Positions 1-9,421 of a DNA stretch of 64,000 bases are shown here, in pieces; position 1 is the stretch's first letter; every line of letters begins with the position of its first letter. The translations under genes and the position numbers were made by a program. Under the pieces are notes generated by a model, which was not told the DNA's origin, searched no databases, and saw only the letters and a list, made by a program, of their open reading frames with translations. The DNA comes from Candidatus Melainabacteria bacterium (GTDB lineage Bacteria > Cyanobacteriota > Vampirovibrionia > Obscuribacterales > Obscuribacteraceae). The DNA is taken from contig DAIDIP010000017.1 in assembly GCA_027451745.1 (NCBI GenBank), forward strand, positions 21,883 to 85,882, read 5' to 3'.

Positions 1-288
1 GCTGATGATAATAAAGCTTATCCGCAGGCTCGCGAATATAGACATCATGCGATTCAAGCTTTCACTAAGTCTTTGCAAGATGTCTCTTGCCCGGTTAAAG
101 AAAGACCGACAGTGGAATATTTAATTGGCGAATTATCAAGACGAACTGGTGATTTTAGTGCTGCCCAAGCACATTTACAAGAGGTGTTGCCGCGATTGCC
201 TGGTAAACTAGCTTATATGGCTCGAAAAATTCTAAAATTATCTGCCGAAGGCAATATGGAAATTGATAAATTTGAGTCACCAGTTTAA
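1..288 (+). CDS. DUF2225-like protein, C-terminal end (partial)
   Basis: The reading frame is open from the first base of the window and ends with TAA at 286-288, so this is the last 95 residues of a longer protein. The tail has a helical TPR-like look, with the motif YLIGELSRRTGDFSAAQ and then a short helical end, which resembles the C-terminal part of DUF2225 proteins. The family has no established function. The next gene starts 26 bases downstream on the same strand. The family call rests only on this short tail and is moderate; that the frame is coding is likely. Confidence 0.6.
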   Translation, partial: ADDNKAYPQAREYRHHAIQAFTKSLQDVSCPVKERPTVEYLIGELSRRTGDFSAAQAHLQEVLPRLPGKLAYMARKILKLSAEGNMEIDKFESPV

Positions 289-314
289 AGCATCTGCTCC
301 AAGGGTAACGCTCA

Positions 315-695
315 ATGGCTATAGTGCATAAAGTAATTGTTTTAAATAAACCATTTAAGCTTTTTGGCTTCACTATTTTTCAAGGAATAGCTCTAGTTTT
401 TGCTGCTTTGCTTGGTCTATGGGTAGGCACCTCTATGCCAGCGATTAAAGTTAATGGTATTCCTATTGGTATCTGGTCTTTTATTCTGATTACCTCGGGT
501 GCTATCGTACCTATATACGCCTTGCAAATTAAACCGTGGGCTTGGTGGCGAAACCGCGTTCTATCGTTAGCAAAATTGCTTCCCAGTGAGATTTTGCCCA
601 AACCTGAGGCACCGACGACATATTTAGAGGGAGTGTCCAAAGAGAAAAGTAAATTGCCTAATCCGACAGGCAAGGATCCAAAATGGCAATTATAA
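315..695 (+). CDS. Small membrane protein of type IV secretion-like locus (PrgI/VirB3-like)
   Basis: A 126-residue protein with two closely spaced hydrophobic helices (about residues 17-40 and 49-71), followed by a basic, aromatic stretch (KPWAWWRNR) and a polar tail. This is the size and topology of VirB3 and PrgI proteins, small inner-membrane subunits usually encoded immediately before the VirB4 ATPase of type IV secretion systems. Here a VirB4-type gene follows 66 bases downstream. The assignment rests on topology and position, not on a diagnostic motif. Confidence 0.55.
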   Translation: MAIVHKVIVLNKPFKLFGFTIFQGIALVFAALLGLWVGTSMPAIKVNGIPIGIWSFILITSGAIVPIYALQIKPWAWWRNRVLSLAKLLPSEILPKPEAPTTYLEGVSKEKSKLPNPTGKDPKWQL

Positions 696-761
696 TACTT
701 ATACGACTTTGTTATTAACTATCAAAAATGTCAAAAATATCCGACTTATCGAGAACCAATT

Positions 762-3536
762 ATGACCGGTAGTATGAGATCTACTGAAACCGATAAATTA
801 CCTCTCACAGCCGAGCCGTCTTGGCAAAATATCGTTGCTGGCGTATACAACAGTTTGCCAGAGTCCCTACGCCGACAAATACCAGCACACCAGCTTGCCA
901 AAAAGTATTGGCCATCTAATTCTGGATTGGCGACTAAACCAACTAATTCAGACAATGGTTCTAACAATGAAGCGCCGCAAGAAGGACCACCGGCCGATAA
1001 AAGGGGCGATAGCGATTGGACCGATATTTGTTTTATTTATGATATCCCAGGTGATGATGAGGAGGAAGGAACAGTAGTTCTAGCTGATGGTAGTTTGCGC
1101 AAATACATTGCTTGTAAGGGTATTAACGCTTTACTGTTCGATGAGGCAGACTGTGAGTCATTAGCCCGAAATTTCAAAGAATTTGCCAATTCCTGTGAAT
1201 CGGATGTACAAATTATTGTCAAATCCCGTAATTTGCCGGTAGATGAGTATTTGTCTCGTTATCAAAATCAAGTCAGTTCTGAAAATGAATATTTAAAATG
1301 GTATGCCAGAAACACAGATCAATGGTTCAGGCGTGTACAAGATGTACATTTTGTTCCGCAACGAGATTTTTATGTGGTTATTAGTTATACGCCGCCAGAT
1401 ACAACAGATATTGCTAATGATATTTGGTCAACATTGTATAACCATATTTCTTCAACTAATTCATGGGCAGGCAAAAGAGCTCCAGAAAAACACGAAGAAT
1501 TTGTTGAAACTTTAAATCGCTATACTCGCACAGCTTTTGAGCAATTGAGACAATCCAATTTGCGCCCTCAAATACTGAAACGCAAAGAAGTAAGAGATCT
1601 GATATATGGAGATTTAAATCCAGGTTTAGTTAAAAAAGATCCAAAAGCACCCCCTAGCCGCTCGGATCTTTCCGAGGCATCCTGTTTAGCACAATCGGCT
1701 ATCAAAATAGAAAACGATTACCTTTGGATGGATGGACGTTATGTTGGCACTCATTATATGGCGCAGCCACCACATGAAACTTGGATGGGCTGGTTAGTTG
1801 ACCTGCTCTCGTTAAGCGTTGAATATACTTTGTCCATTTTTATCCACACTTGCAATCAAGACAAAGTGCGTAAATCTTTGACCAGTAAATATAGATACGG
1901 TGTTATGGCTAGCACTCAATTAGGCACAACTCCAGATCTTGAAGGCATAGAGTCAACACGCAGTGCCGCATCTGCTATTCAAGAATTTTTGCGCAGCTCA
2001 AATAAAGCTTTTGATCTAAGTATGTACATAAGCACGGTTGCTGAAACGGAAGAAAAACTCACTCAGCAAATGGATGAAATTAGACGTGTATTTAAAAATC
2101 GTGGTGCTATTATGGACCGTGGCCAGCTTTTACAGTTGGATGCCTGGCAATCAACTTTGCCAATTGGTGTAGATAAACTTGCTATAGTTCATCAAGTTAT
2201 GTCACCTATTGTTGGCACTTTCTGGCCTTTCTTTAGCGCTAGTTGTGGAACTCCAGATGGTGTACCATTTGGTTTTGCTCTTACTTCTCGTGAGCCAGTA
2301 CTGCTTAACCCATTTTATCGGGGAGCAGGAAAAGATGCTAATAATATGTTTGTTGTTGGTACAACCGGAGCTGGTAAATCATTTGCTATTTCAATGTTGA
2401 TCTTGCGCCTTTTACCAATTGGCACACGATTTGTTCTTATAGATAAAACAGTTGATAAATATGGAGCCTATAGATTCATAACGCAATTGTTAGGACCTGA
2501 ATTGAGTGCTTATATTGATCTTGGTCCTAATTCTGGATTTATTCTTAATCCATTTGATTTGGGTCCAGAAGATAAACCTGGCGAACCATCTGCCGATAAA
2601 ATAAGCACTTTACTTTCCTTGCTTGATCTTATGCTTGCTCCAGAAGGGCGTGAAGAATTAACTGTTGAAGAAAAATCATTGCTTGATGGCTTAATTCGTG
2701 TTGCCTATATGGATGCCAATTTCCGCAGCACTGTGCCAACAATGTCCGATTTGGCTAGAGTAACAGCCCAAGCTGCTTCGGATGAAGTAGATCCCTTGCA
2801 GCGTGATCGTTTACAGCAATTTGCTCGTGGTCTTTCACTATATACGCGTTCAGGAGCATTTGGTGGTCTAGTAGATGGTTATACAAACGTGGACGCCGAA
2901 AAATTATTCATTGTTTTTGATACAAGAGAAGTTAATGAACCACGTTTAGAGCGTATCAGTGTATTTATTCTTGCTGAATTTATAAGAAGACGAGCCGCTG
3001 AGTATAAAGAAAGACGTATCCGCTTTGCTGCTGTAATAGACGAAGCCGCGATGCTTATGCGCTTTAAAGCAGGGGCTCGGCTATTGGACGATCTTTCTAG
3101 ACGAGCTAGACATTACGGTATGATGCTTGTTTCGATTACTCAGCAGTTGAAAGACTTTTTTCGTCAAGCAGAACAAGCTGATTCTGTCGTGAAAAATTCG
3201 CATATGAAATTAATTTTGCGCCAAGATCCAAGTGATTTGAAAGTATTAAAAGAAACACTTAGACTTTCTGATGCTGAAGTATCAGCAATTGATAATTTTT
3301 CTAGAGACGAAGAAAAGCGAAAAGATAGCCAATGTTTGTTAATTGTCGGAGCAAGTCACGGCACTATTAGACTTGTGCCAAGTCCTATGGACTATTGGAT
3401 TTGTACATCAGAGCCAATCCATGATATTCCTCGCAGAATTGAAAAAATCAAGGAAGTGCAAGAAAAAAATCCGCAGCTGAATCAATGGGATGCGGCTCGA
3501 CAAGCTGTTTATTACTTAGGATTAAGTCACGAGTAA
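762..3536 (+). CDS. virB4: VirB4/TraC-type type IV secretion ATPase
   Basis: A 924-residue protein. The C-terminal half is a P-loop ATPase domain of the VirB4/TraC type: Walker A GTTGAGKS at residues 533-540, Walker B AAVIDEAAML around residue 760, then a conserved ITQQ segment. The roughly 450-residue N-terminal part matches the usual size of the VirB4 N-terminal domain. Such ATPases power substrate transfer and pilus assembly at the inner-membrane face of type IV secretion systems. The downstream small membrane gene starts 7 bases after the stop, so they are probably cotranscribed. No relaxase, coupling protein or channel gene is visible here; the rest may lie left of the window. Confidence 0.85.
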   Translation: MTGSMRSTETDKLPLTAEPSWQNIVAGVYNSLPESLRRQIPAHQLAKKYWPSNSGLATKPTNSDNGSNNEAPQEGPPADKRGDSDWTDICFIYDIPGDDEEEGTVVLADGSLRKYIACKGINALLFDEADCESLARNFKEFANSCESDVQIIVKSRNLPVDEYLSRYQNQVSSENEYLKWYARNTDQWFRRVQDVHFVPQRDFYVVISYTPPDTTDIANDIWSTLYNHISSTNSWAGKRAPEKHEEFVETLNRYTRTAFEQLRQSNLRPQILKRKEVRDLIYGDLNPGLVKKDPKAPPSRSDLSEASCLAQSAIKIENDYLWMDGRYVGTHYMAQPPHETWMGWLVDLLSLSVEYTLSIFIHTCNQDKVRKSLTSKYRYGVMASTQLGTTPDLEGIESTRSAASAIQEFLRSSNKAFDLSMYISTVAETEEKLTQQMDEIRRVFKNRGAIMDRGQLLQLDAWQSTLPIGVDKLAIVHQVMSPIVGTFWPFFSASCGTPDGVPFGFALTSREPVLLNPFYRGAGKDANNMFVVGTTGAGKSFAISMLILRLLPIGTRFVLIDKTVDKYGAYRFITQLLGPELSAYIDLGPNSGFILNPFDLGPEDKPGEPSADKISTLLSLLDLMLAPEGREELTVEEKSLLDGLIRVAYMDANFRSTVPTMSDLARVTAQAASDEVDPLQRDRLQQFARGLSLYTRSGAFGGLVDGYTNVDAEKLFIVFDTREVNEPRLERISVFILAEFIRRRAAEYKERRIRFAAVIDEAAMLMRFKAGARLLDDLSRRARHYGMMLVSITQQLKDFFRQAEQADSVVKNSHMKLILRQDPSDLKVLKETLRLSDAEVSAIDNFSRDEEKRKDSQCLLIVGASHGTIRLVPSPMDYWICTSEPIHDIPRRIEKIKEVQEKNPQLNQWDAARQAVYYLGLSHE

Positions 3537-3543
3537 CGCTACT

Positions 3544-3945
3544 ATGGAAAAGATATTTTCCTTTAACAAGTTTTTTCTGTTTTTTTGTGCGGTGTTTATT
3601 CTGGAGTGGATAGCTTTGCAAGTGGTAGGCTATATGCGTTTGACGAGTATGGCAAAGGTAGATGGGGAGAGAATCCTAGCTTGGCAATGGCCGTATAAAC
3701 AAATTAGATCTGTTGTTGAAATTCATGACACAAAAATTCTAAAGCGGGATGCCAATGACGCTACGGTAAAAGTATTAGCTAAACAATCAATTCAGCCCAT
3801 AACAGGTGGACCCATAGTTACCACAACACCAGATACTGTTTTGCTTTTCCCGCCTCAAACTAAAACAAATACACAATGTACTGCTACGTTGACTTATTAT
3901 CGAACAAATTCTCAGTGGTTTTTGGGTAAAGTAGAATGCCAATGA
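3544..3945 (+). CDS. Single-pass membrane protein of the VirB4 locus, unknown function
   Basis: A 133-residue protein with one N-terminal membrane helix (about residues 8-31) and an exported domain of about 100 residues that reads as alternating beta strands and ends in WFLGKVECQ. Topology and the strand-rich end would suit a small NTF2-like, VirB8-type accessory subunit, but there is no motif to prove it. It begins 7 bases after the VirB4 gene and is followed by another single-pass protein, so it is probably part of the same secretion-like operon. Confidence 0.6.
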   Translation: MEKIFSFNKFFLFFCAVFILEWIALQVVGYMRLTSMAKVDGERILAWQWPYKQIRSVVEIHDTKILKRDANDATVKVLAKQSIQPITGGPIVTTTPDTVLLFPPQTKTNTQCTATLTYYRTNSQWFLGKVECQ

Positions 3946-3991
3946 ACGATTATTTTGATAGACTACCAGTCGAGCTACCGGAGCAGTTCTA

Positions 3992-4564
3992 ATGTACTGG
4001 CGTATTCGCAAATATGGACCTCTTGATCTTTTGAAAAAATATGGCTTGCATATTTTTCTCATCTTCAGCGTTCTCTTCAATTTTTTGTTAATAGTAACAA
4101 GACCGAATTTAAAAAAAGTCATTACTACGGATGTAAAAAGTCAGCTTGAAACTTTCGCCAAACAAGTTGCTACTCACATTCTTGATACCAGCTATATTTC
4201 TTACGGGGCAGCAACTTCAGCACTTCTCGATACTACCAATGGCGAACTCGATCTACCGGTGATAGGCGAATTACGCCGCCAGCAACTTTTACCTACTAGT
4301 GCCGAAGAATTAAAAGCCAATATTCAAACTTACACTAGTCAAAAGCGCGTAGTGGCCATTCGAATAGATAATGTTAGCACAGGTGAAGCGGTTGTTGTAA
4401 ACGGAGCTAGCTTGATACCTATTGATGTTTCTGGGGTTGTAGCGGTACATTCAGCGGACGAAGCTGGACCACCAAGTCCTTTTCATTTTCAATTCCTTAT
4501 GGGCTACAGAGGTGGTAATACACAAACGCCACTTGTAGCAAGCTTTAAAGATTTATCGGGATAA
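3992..4564 (+). CDS. Single-pass membrane protein (TraE/VirB8-like topology)
   Basis: A 190-residue protein: short basic N-terminus, one membrane helix near residues 18-39, then about 150 residues predicted outside the membrane. Length and topology match TraE/VirB8 scaffold proteins of type IV secretion systems, which also sit close to VirB4, but I see no family-specific signature. It is the last gene of the secretion-like block; the promoter of the riboflavin operon begins about 60 bases after its stop codon. Confidence 0.55.
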   Translation: MYWRIRKYGPLDLLKKYGLHIFLIFSVLFNFLLIVTRPNLKKVITTDVKSQLETFAKQVATHILDTSYISYGAATSALLDTTNGELDLPVIGELRRQQLLPTSAEELKANIQTYTSQKRVVAIRIDNVSTGEAVVVNGASLIPIDVSGVVAVHSADEAGPPSPFHFQFLMGYRGGNTQTPLVASFKDLSG

Positions 4565-4621
4565 GTTAGAACAACCTAAGAAAATTCAGGTGAAGAATCA
4601 TTGAAGATAAAGAGATTCTCT

Positions 4622-4650
4622 TTGCAAGTTTTAATGCGCTTGGATACAAT
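4622..4650 (+). promoter_or_regulatory. Sigma70-like promoter of the riboflavin operon
   Basis: TTGCAA at 4622-4627 and TACAAT at 4645-4650 are separated by 17 bases, which is optimal for the housekeeping sigma factor. The site lies 74 bases upstream of the ribE start and after the stop of the preceding gene. No FMN riboswitch (RFN element) is recognisable between it and ribE. Confidence 0.6.
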
Positions 4651-4723
4651 ATATGCGAACGATACTCTGATTTAGTCTGTATTGTTGGTTAACTACTGTT
4701 TAGATTTGGGTATAGGCAATCCA

Positions 4724-5410
4724 ATGTATACAGGTATTATTGAACAAATGGGCACTATATCAGCACTAATAGATAGTGCTGAAGGTAGACGTCTAACCAT
4801 CACACCCATTAATTCTATAGAAGACCTTAAGCTAGGAGATTCGATCAATATAAGTGGTTGCTGTTTTACCGTAGTCGAATTTGCCGGAAATAGCTTTATT
4901 GTTCAAGCCTCTCATGAAACTTTGCGGCGCACAAAAATCGGTAATCTTTTATTAGAAGATAGAGTAAATCTTGAGCGTCCAGTAAAGCTCAACGATCGTT
5001 TAGGTGGGCACTTAGTAGCAGGACATGTTGACTGCACAGCAAAAATTATTTCTATACAAACTGAAGGCTTTTCCAAACTAGTCGCCTTTACTTTGCCGAT
5101 TGAATATGCGCCATTTTTTGTTGAAAAGGGTTCAGTAACTATTGATGGTGTTTCATTGACCATCGTAGATTGTTTTCTGAAAGCGTCTGATAACCAATTG
5201 CAGTTTAGTGTTGCTCTTATTCCGCACACTATGGAAATTACAACCCTTGGTGATTTGCAAATAGGTCAAACAGTAAATATTGAAACTGACTTAATTTCTA
5301 AATACCTGGCTCGTTGGTTGAGCTTGGGTAGCCAAATAGATATGACTAAAATTTTTGCATCTATAAATTCTCAAACTAGTGCTCTAAAAAAGGAACAAGT
5401 GTATAGCTAA
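4724..5410 (+). CDS. ribE: Riboflavin synthase, alpha subunit
   Basis: A 228-residue protein that dismutates two 6,7-dimethyl-8-ribityllumazine molecules to riboflavin plus the pyrimidinedione. It opens with the family hallmark MYTGIIEQMG, and two repeated lumazine-binding halves are visible (GDSINISGCCFTV in the first, GSVTIDGVSLTIV in the second, each followed by a P-HT or SHET segment). The frame is open upstream to a TTG at 4682, but the ATG at 4724 puts the conserved N-terminus exactly at the start. It lies 2 bases before ribBA, so the two are translationally close. Confidence 0.93.
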   Translation: MYTGIIEQMGTISALIDSAEGRRLTITPINSIEDLKLGDSINISGCCFTVVEFAGNSFIVQASHETLRRTKIGNLLLEDRVNLERPVKLNDRLGGHLVAGHVDCTAKIISIQTEGFSKLVAFTLPIEYAPFFVEKGSVTIDGVSLTIVDCFLKASDNQLQFSVALIPHTMEITTLGDLQIGQTVNIETDLISKYLARWLSLGSQIDMTKIFASINSQTSALKKEQVYS

Positions 5411-5412
5411 TC

Positions 5413-6723
5413 ATGACCAAACCTGTTGCAAATCAAAATATTACTTTTGCTAGCGTAGAAGAAGCCTTAGAAGATATTCGGGCTGGCAAATTTATTGTTG
5501 TAGCCGACGATGAAGACCGTGAAAACGAGGGCGATTTGATTTGTGCTGCTGAACTGATTACTCCTGAAATGATCAATTTTATGATTACAGAAGGCCGCGG
5601 CTCGGTTTGTTTATTGTTAACTCCTGAACGTGCTAAACAACTAGAATTGGCTAGTATGGTAGGGAACAATAACGCATTGCATGGAACGGCGTACACAGTT
5701 ACTATAGATGCCGATACCAAATACGGTGTTAGTACTGGAATTAGTGCCTCGGATCGGTCCACAACTATTCGTGTGGCAGTTGATGATAAGACCATGCCAT
5801 CTGATTTGAGACGCCCAGGTCACATCTCTCCTTTAATTGCTAGTCCTGGTGGTGTACTTCAGCGTGCCGGACATACAGAAGCTTCAGTTGATTTGGCTCG
5901 TTTGGCAGGACTCAAACCAGCTGGTGTTCTTTGTGAAATTTTGAATGCTGACGGTTCAATGGCTAGAGTTCCCCAACTGAAAGAATTTGCTCGCCAGCAC
6001 AATTTGAAATTTATCAATATTGCTCAGCTTATAGCCTATAGACTTCAGCGCGAACGTTTTGTTGTTAGGGAAGCAGCAGCAAGGTTCCCATCGGCCTATG
6101 GAGACTTCACTCTTTATGCTTACCGCAATCAATTGGATGGTACGGAGCATGTGGCCCTGGTTAAAGGTGATGTGACTAACAAAGCCAATGTTCTCATTCG
6201 TGTCCATAGCGAATGTTTAACTGGCGATGTATTTGCCGGATTGCGTTGCGATTGCGGACCACAGTTAGAAGCCGCTTTAGCAATGATTGCCAAAGAAGAA
6301 TATGGCGTACTTGTTTATTTAAGACAAGAAGGTCGGGGTATAGGCTTGCTCAACAAAATTAAAGCTTATGAAATTCAGGATTCAGGCAAAGATACTGTGC
6401 AAGCTAACGAAGCATTGGGCTTCAAACCTGATCTGCGCGATTATGGGGTTGGTGCCCAAATATTATGCGATCTTGGCTTAAGCTCAGTCAGGATAATCAC
6501 CAATAACCCAAGAAAAATTGTTGGTTTGGAAGGTTATGGATTAACAGTCTCAGATCGTGTAACAATGCCACCTGCATGCAATAGCCACAACTTGCATTAT
6601 CTTTTAACCAAGAAAGAAAAATTGGGGCATTGGCTCGATAACCTTAACGAGAACGAGGACATTATTAACATAGAAGTGCCAACCACAAGCCATCAATCAT
6701 TAGATCAAATCAAAACTAAATAA
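5413..6723 (+). CDS. ribBA: Bifunctional 3,4-dihydroxy-2-butanone 4-phosphate synthase / GTP cyclohydrolase II
   Basis: A 436-residue fusion that supplies both precursors of riboflavin. The N-terminal half (about residues 1-205) is the RibB domain with the acidic DDEDRENEGDL loop that holds the substrate and metal. The C-terminal half (about 210-400) is the RibA domain, with zinc ligands C268, C279 and C281 in SECLTG and RCDCG and the RQEGRGIGL motif. The last 30 or so residues are a polar tail. It sits between ribE and ribH in one operon; ribD and the flavokinase are not in the window. Confidence 0.95.
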   Translation: MTKPVANQNITFASVEEALEDIRAGKFIVVADDEDRENEGDLICAAELITPEMINFMITEGRGSVCLLLTPERAKQLELASMVGNNNALHGTAYTVTIDADTKYGVSTGISASDRSTTIRVAVDDKTMPSDLRRPGHISPLIASPGGVLQRAGHTEASVDLARLAGLKPAGVLCEILNADGSMARVPQLKEFARQHNLKFINIAQLIAYRLQRERFVVREAAARFPSAYGDFTLYAYRNQLDGTEHVALVKGDVTNKANVLIRVHSECLTGDVFAGLRCDCGPQLEAALAMIAKEEYGVLVYLRQEGRGIGLLNKIKAYEIQDSGKDTVQANEALGFKPDLRDYGVGAQILCDLGLSSVRIITNNPRKIVGLEGYGLTVSDRVTMPPACNSHNLHYLLTKKEKLGHWLDNLNENEDIINIEVPTTSHQSLDQIKTK

Positions 6724-6735
6724 AAGGGAGTTTTT

Positions 6736-7260
6736 ATGACAGAAGATCAACCACACGTCACACAAGGCAGGTTAATAGCTACAGGTCTACGTTTTGCTAT
6801 TATCGTTAGCAGATTTAATGACTTTATCACTAAGCAGCTTTTGGAAGGTTGTCTTGAAACTTTGCGACGCCATGGCGCCGATAACAGCCTCATTGAAGTT
6901 GTATGGTGCCCAGGCTCATTCGAAATCCCCATTACTGCTAAAGAACTTGCCCAAACTGGTAAATTTGATGCTGTTATATGCTTGGGAGCCATTATACGCG
7001 GCGCTACAAGTCATTACGACCATGTTGCTGGTCAAACAGCTAGCGGTATTGCTCAAGTGGGGCTGGAAACAGGCGTCCCGACAATATTCGGTGTTATAAC
7101 AACTGAGAGTATTGAACAGGCAATAGAAAGAGCTGGAACTAAGGCAGGCAATAAAGGTAGTGATGCTGCTTGTGCCGCTATTGAAATGGTGAATTTGTTC
7201 AGTGACTTGCGCCGTCGGCACGAAGTTGTGGCGAATACTGTAAAGGGTACTCGTTCATAA
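6736..7260 (+). CDS. ribH: 6,7-dimethyl-8-ribityllumazine synthase
   Basis: A 174-residue lumazine synthase that condenses the RibB and RibA/RibD products and hands lumazine to RibE. Visible family signatures are [19 protein letters not shown] at the N-terminus, WCPGSFEIP, and the [14 protein letters not shown] loop with the catalytic histidine. It starts 12 bases after ribBA behind a GGGAG Shine-Dalgarno. Its last 62 bases overlap the end of a convergent gene on the other strand; both ends look genuine. Confidence 0.94.
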   Translation: MTEDQPHVTQGRLIATGLRFAIIVSRFNDFITKQLLEGCLETLRRHGADNSLIEVVWCPGSFEIPITAKELAQTGKFDAVICLGAIIRGATSHYDHVAGQTASGIAQVGLETGVPTIFGVITTESIEQAIERAGTKAGNKGSDAACAAIEMVNLFSDLRRRHEVVANTVKGTRS

Positions 7261-8728
7261 ATTGCGATAGAACTTTGCTTGCTCTTAAAGTATCAAACAA
7301 AGAACCCTCAGCTTCTATTTCTTTTAAAAGTAAAGCTTGTTGAATAGAAACTTTGTTTTGCATTAGACGAATAAGACTTTTGCCAGACAAAATAAAGCAA
7401 ACCTTTGGTTTTTCACTTGTATCAGTATATCTTTCAATGAAAATATGCTCGGCTGCTGTTTTACCATTGCCTGGTTTAGTTGTTCGGAGGATCCATCCTG
7501 GCTCAGAAATATCTTTTAGTTTGAAGCCAATGCTTGTATTTGTTTGTGTCATTTTTTGTGCTAAGGCACCACTAAGATGAGCAGGCAAGAATTCTTCAAA
7601 ATAATAGGAAACAAGCTCAATTGAAAAATCTAGACAATTTTTGATCGTTGTCACATTATTCTTACCCCAATTTTTCTCTCGACCAATTTGAATCAGTTTT
7701 GCGAAATACTTGCTGTCTAGCTTCTCTGGGCGCAGTTGATAGCGTCCGGTGACTTCAAACAAATTGCGCTTATTGACTTGCACATTGTCTAATAGTAGTT
7801 TTTTTAGAACTAAAGGTAATTGAAGAGTGTCTTTAGCTGCCGGTATGATTTCACTTACACCCAGAGCCTGAGCTAGATATTGCAACCATTCACCATTAAG
7901 CATTGCTTGGGCGCTAACAAAATTACATATACGTGGACGTGTCTCATCTTCAAGATAGCGCCAGAACATATACACAGCCACATCTACCGGCAAAAACCAA
8001 AGAGTGGCATTTGGCTGATGCGCTAGCGTGACCGTTTCTTTAAGATGTGTTGTGGGTTGTGATTGCGCGTTATTTGTAACTTTAGAATTAAATTCTGGAT
8101 CTAGAGCAGCAAAAAGATTTGCTAAACCATTTGAAGCAAAAGAATAACCGTTGGCTGTAGACCCAGTAATCAGGGGCAAGCGGATAAAATACCAATTGGA
8201 TTCTATTTTAGGCAGCTCTTCAATGAGTTTTAATTCGTAGTTTTGACAGGTCTTTTCCCAGTGATGATTTGCTTTTCGTCTAGCGAATTCCAATTCCTCA
8301 GGTACAATACCGTCTGCTTGCACTGCTCCCCAGAGAGAAGAAACCATAAATAAAGGCACACCTTTAAAATGCTTTAGCACATTAGGCAATTCGGCGGCCG
8401 CCCAACAGGCTCTGGGCACTCTAGCGTCATCAAAATTTGGCGGCAGTCCGCAGAAGATAACTGCATCGTATTTGGTACCATGAGAAAAGTCGCCATTTTC
8501 AAAAAATTTCAATCTTTCATGAAAAGCCCTAAATTTATTTCTGGTGCCGAATACCTCCTCTAAGGCATCTTTTGCTGATGAGGTAATATCTAATGACGAG
8601 AGGGATAAAAGATTAAGAGCAGATTTTGTTGCCACGTGCACATGCCAGCCTTGAGCAACTAACCAAGCCGCAAGTGGCGCGGCAAATGTTGAAACGGGTC
8701 CCCAAAGATAGGCAGTTTTAGCTTTCAT
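7199..8728 (-). CDS. Rossmann-fold (extended SDR/epimerase-like) protein
   Basis: A 509-residue protein. The N-terminus ([25 protein letters not shown]) reads as a beta-alpha-beta nucleotide-binding unit with an altered glycine motif. Later segments such as VSSLWGA and [11 protein letters not shown] resemble the strands of NAD-dependent epimerase/dehydratase proteins. The C-terminal 200 or so residues are not recognised. It is downstream of the RDD membrane protein gene on the same strand (16 bases apart) and overlaps the end of ribH tail to tail. Substrate and role are unknown. Confidence 0.6.
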   Translation of the reverse strand: MKAKTAYLWGPVSTFAAPLAAWLVAQGWHVHVATKSALNLLSLSSLDITSSAKDALEEVFGTRNKFRAFHERLKFFENGDFSHGTKYDAVIFCGLPPNFDDARVPRACWAAAELPNVLKHFKGVPLFMVSSLWGAVQADGIVPEELEFARRKANHHWEKTCQNYELKLIEELPKIESNWYFIRLPLITGSTANGYSFASNGLANLFAALDPEFNSKVTNNAQSQPTTHLKETVTLAHQPNATLWFLPVDVAVYMFWRYLEDETRPRICNFVSAQAMLNGEWLQYLAQALGVSEIIPAAKDTLQLPLVLKKLLLDNVQVNKRNLFEVTGRYQLRPEKLDSKYFAKLIQIGREKNWGKNNVTTIKNCLDFSIELVSYYFEEFLPAHLSGALAQKMTQTNTSIGFKLKDISEPGWILRTTKPGNGKTAAEHIFIERYTDTSEKPKVCFILSGKSLIRLMQNKVSIQQALLLKEIEAEGSLFDTLRASKVLSQFMNEYPLQYSPQLRADGASH

Positions 8729-8744
8729 GACAATAAATATGTTA

Positions 8745-9344
8745 TCAATTTTTTTGTCCAGGCAAAAGCTGATCGAAATTAGTCTGTGACTGAATGATTT
8801 TTGTCTGCGCCAATACGTCTCCTACGCGTAAACTATCTTCACGACTATAAGCACGATAGCTTTCAAGCGGTAAAACTGTGAGCGCATAAATTGTTTCCAG
8901 GATCTTGAGCAAATCCCTAACTATCTCAGGCAAAAGAGCCCCTGGAAGCATGCCGACGATATCTAAAAGCAAAAGAGGCGCGGTTAATGTTATATTGCGC
9001 ATCCATGACTGTTTTAAGGTCGGAGCTAAGCCAGAAGATGCTTGAACCACCTGTAAACCCATTAAATTTTTTCCAATTCCTCGCCCGCCAAAAAAATAGT
9101 CCCTAGACATGAAAAGTAGGGTCAAAATTAATCCTTGGGGAAACAAATTAGGTAAATAAGGCACAATGGATATCAGTGCAGAACTTAATACAGAGATAAG
9201 GTAATAGACAATTAAATCTATGAGCAAGGCAATCAGTCTTTTATTAGGATCTATAGATTTTTTGCTAATAACGACATTTTCGGCTTCGCCTACCCGGGCT
9301 TGGACCTCTGGAAAATGAGTTTCTATATCGTCAAATCCTGGAAT
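8745..9344 (-). CDS. RDD family membrane protein with a probable ATT start
   Basis: An RDD-family integral membrane protein with about three hydrophobic segments and the family pattern: KRLIALLID before the first helix and RDYFFGGRGIGKNLMG in the middle. The first ordinary start in the frame (TTG at 9227) would cut off the family arginine and part of the first helix. The frame is open back to TAA at 9350-9348 and contains no ATG or GTG. A perfect AAGGAG (9357-9352) sits 7 bases upstream of the ATT at 9344-9342, giving a 199-residue protein. RDD proteins are poorly understood; some affect ion transport. Confidence 0.6.
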   Translation of the reverse strand: MPGFDDIETHFPEVQARVGEAENVVISKKSIDPNKRLIALLIDLIVYYLISVLSSALISIVPYLPNLFPQGLILTLLFMSRDYFFGGRGIGKNLMGLQVVQASSGLAPTLKQSWMRNITLTAPLLLLDIVGMLPGALLPEIVRDLLKILETIYALTVLPLESYRAYSREDSLRVGDVLAQTKIIQSQTNFDQLLPGQKN

Positions 9345-9421
9345 AATTTAGCTCCTTTGCTTCTAGTATTTTAGACTGCTTTTACCGACCGAACAAAATA
9401 AAAAGAAACAATGCTTATTGG

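Noticed and set aside
4565..4723. Possible FMN riboswitch before ribE
   Set aside because: The leader after the likely promoter is only about 70 bases and none of the conserved RFN blocks is present.
6794..7099. 101-residue frame inside ribH
   Set aside because: Out-of-frame shadow of ribH with Leu-rich, unstructured sequence.
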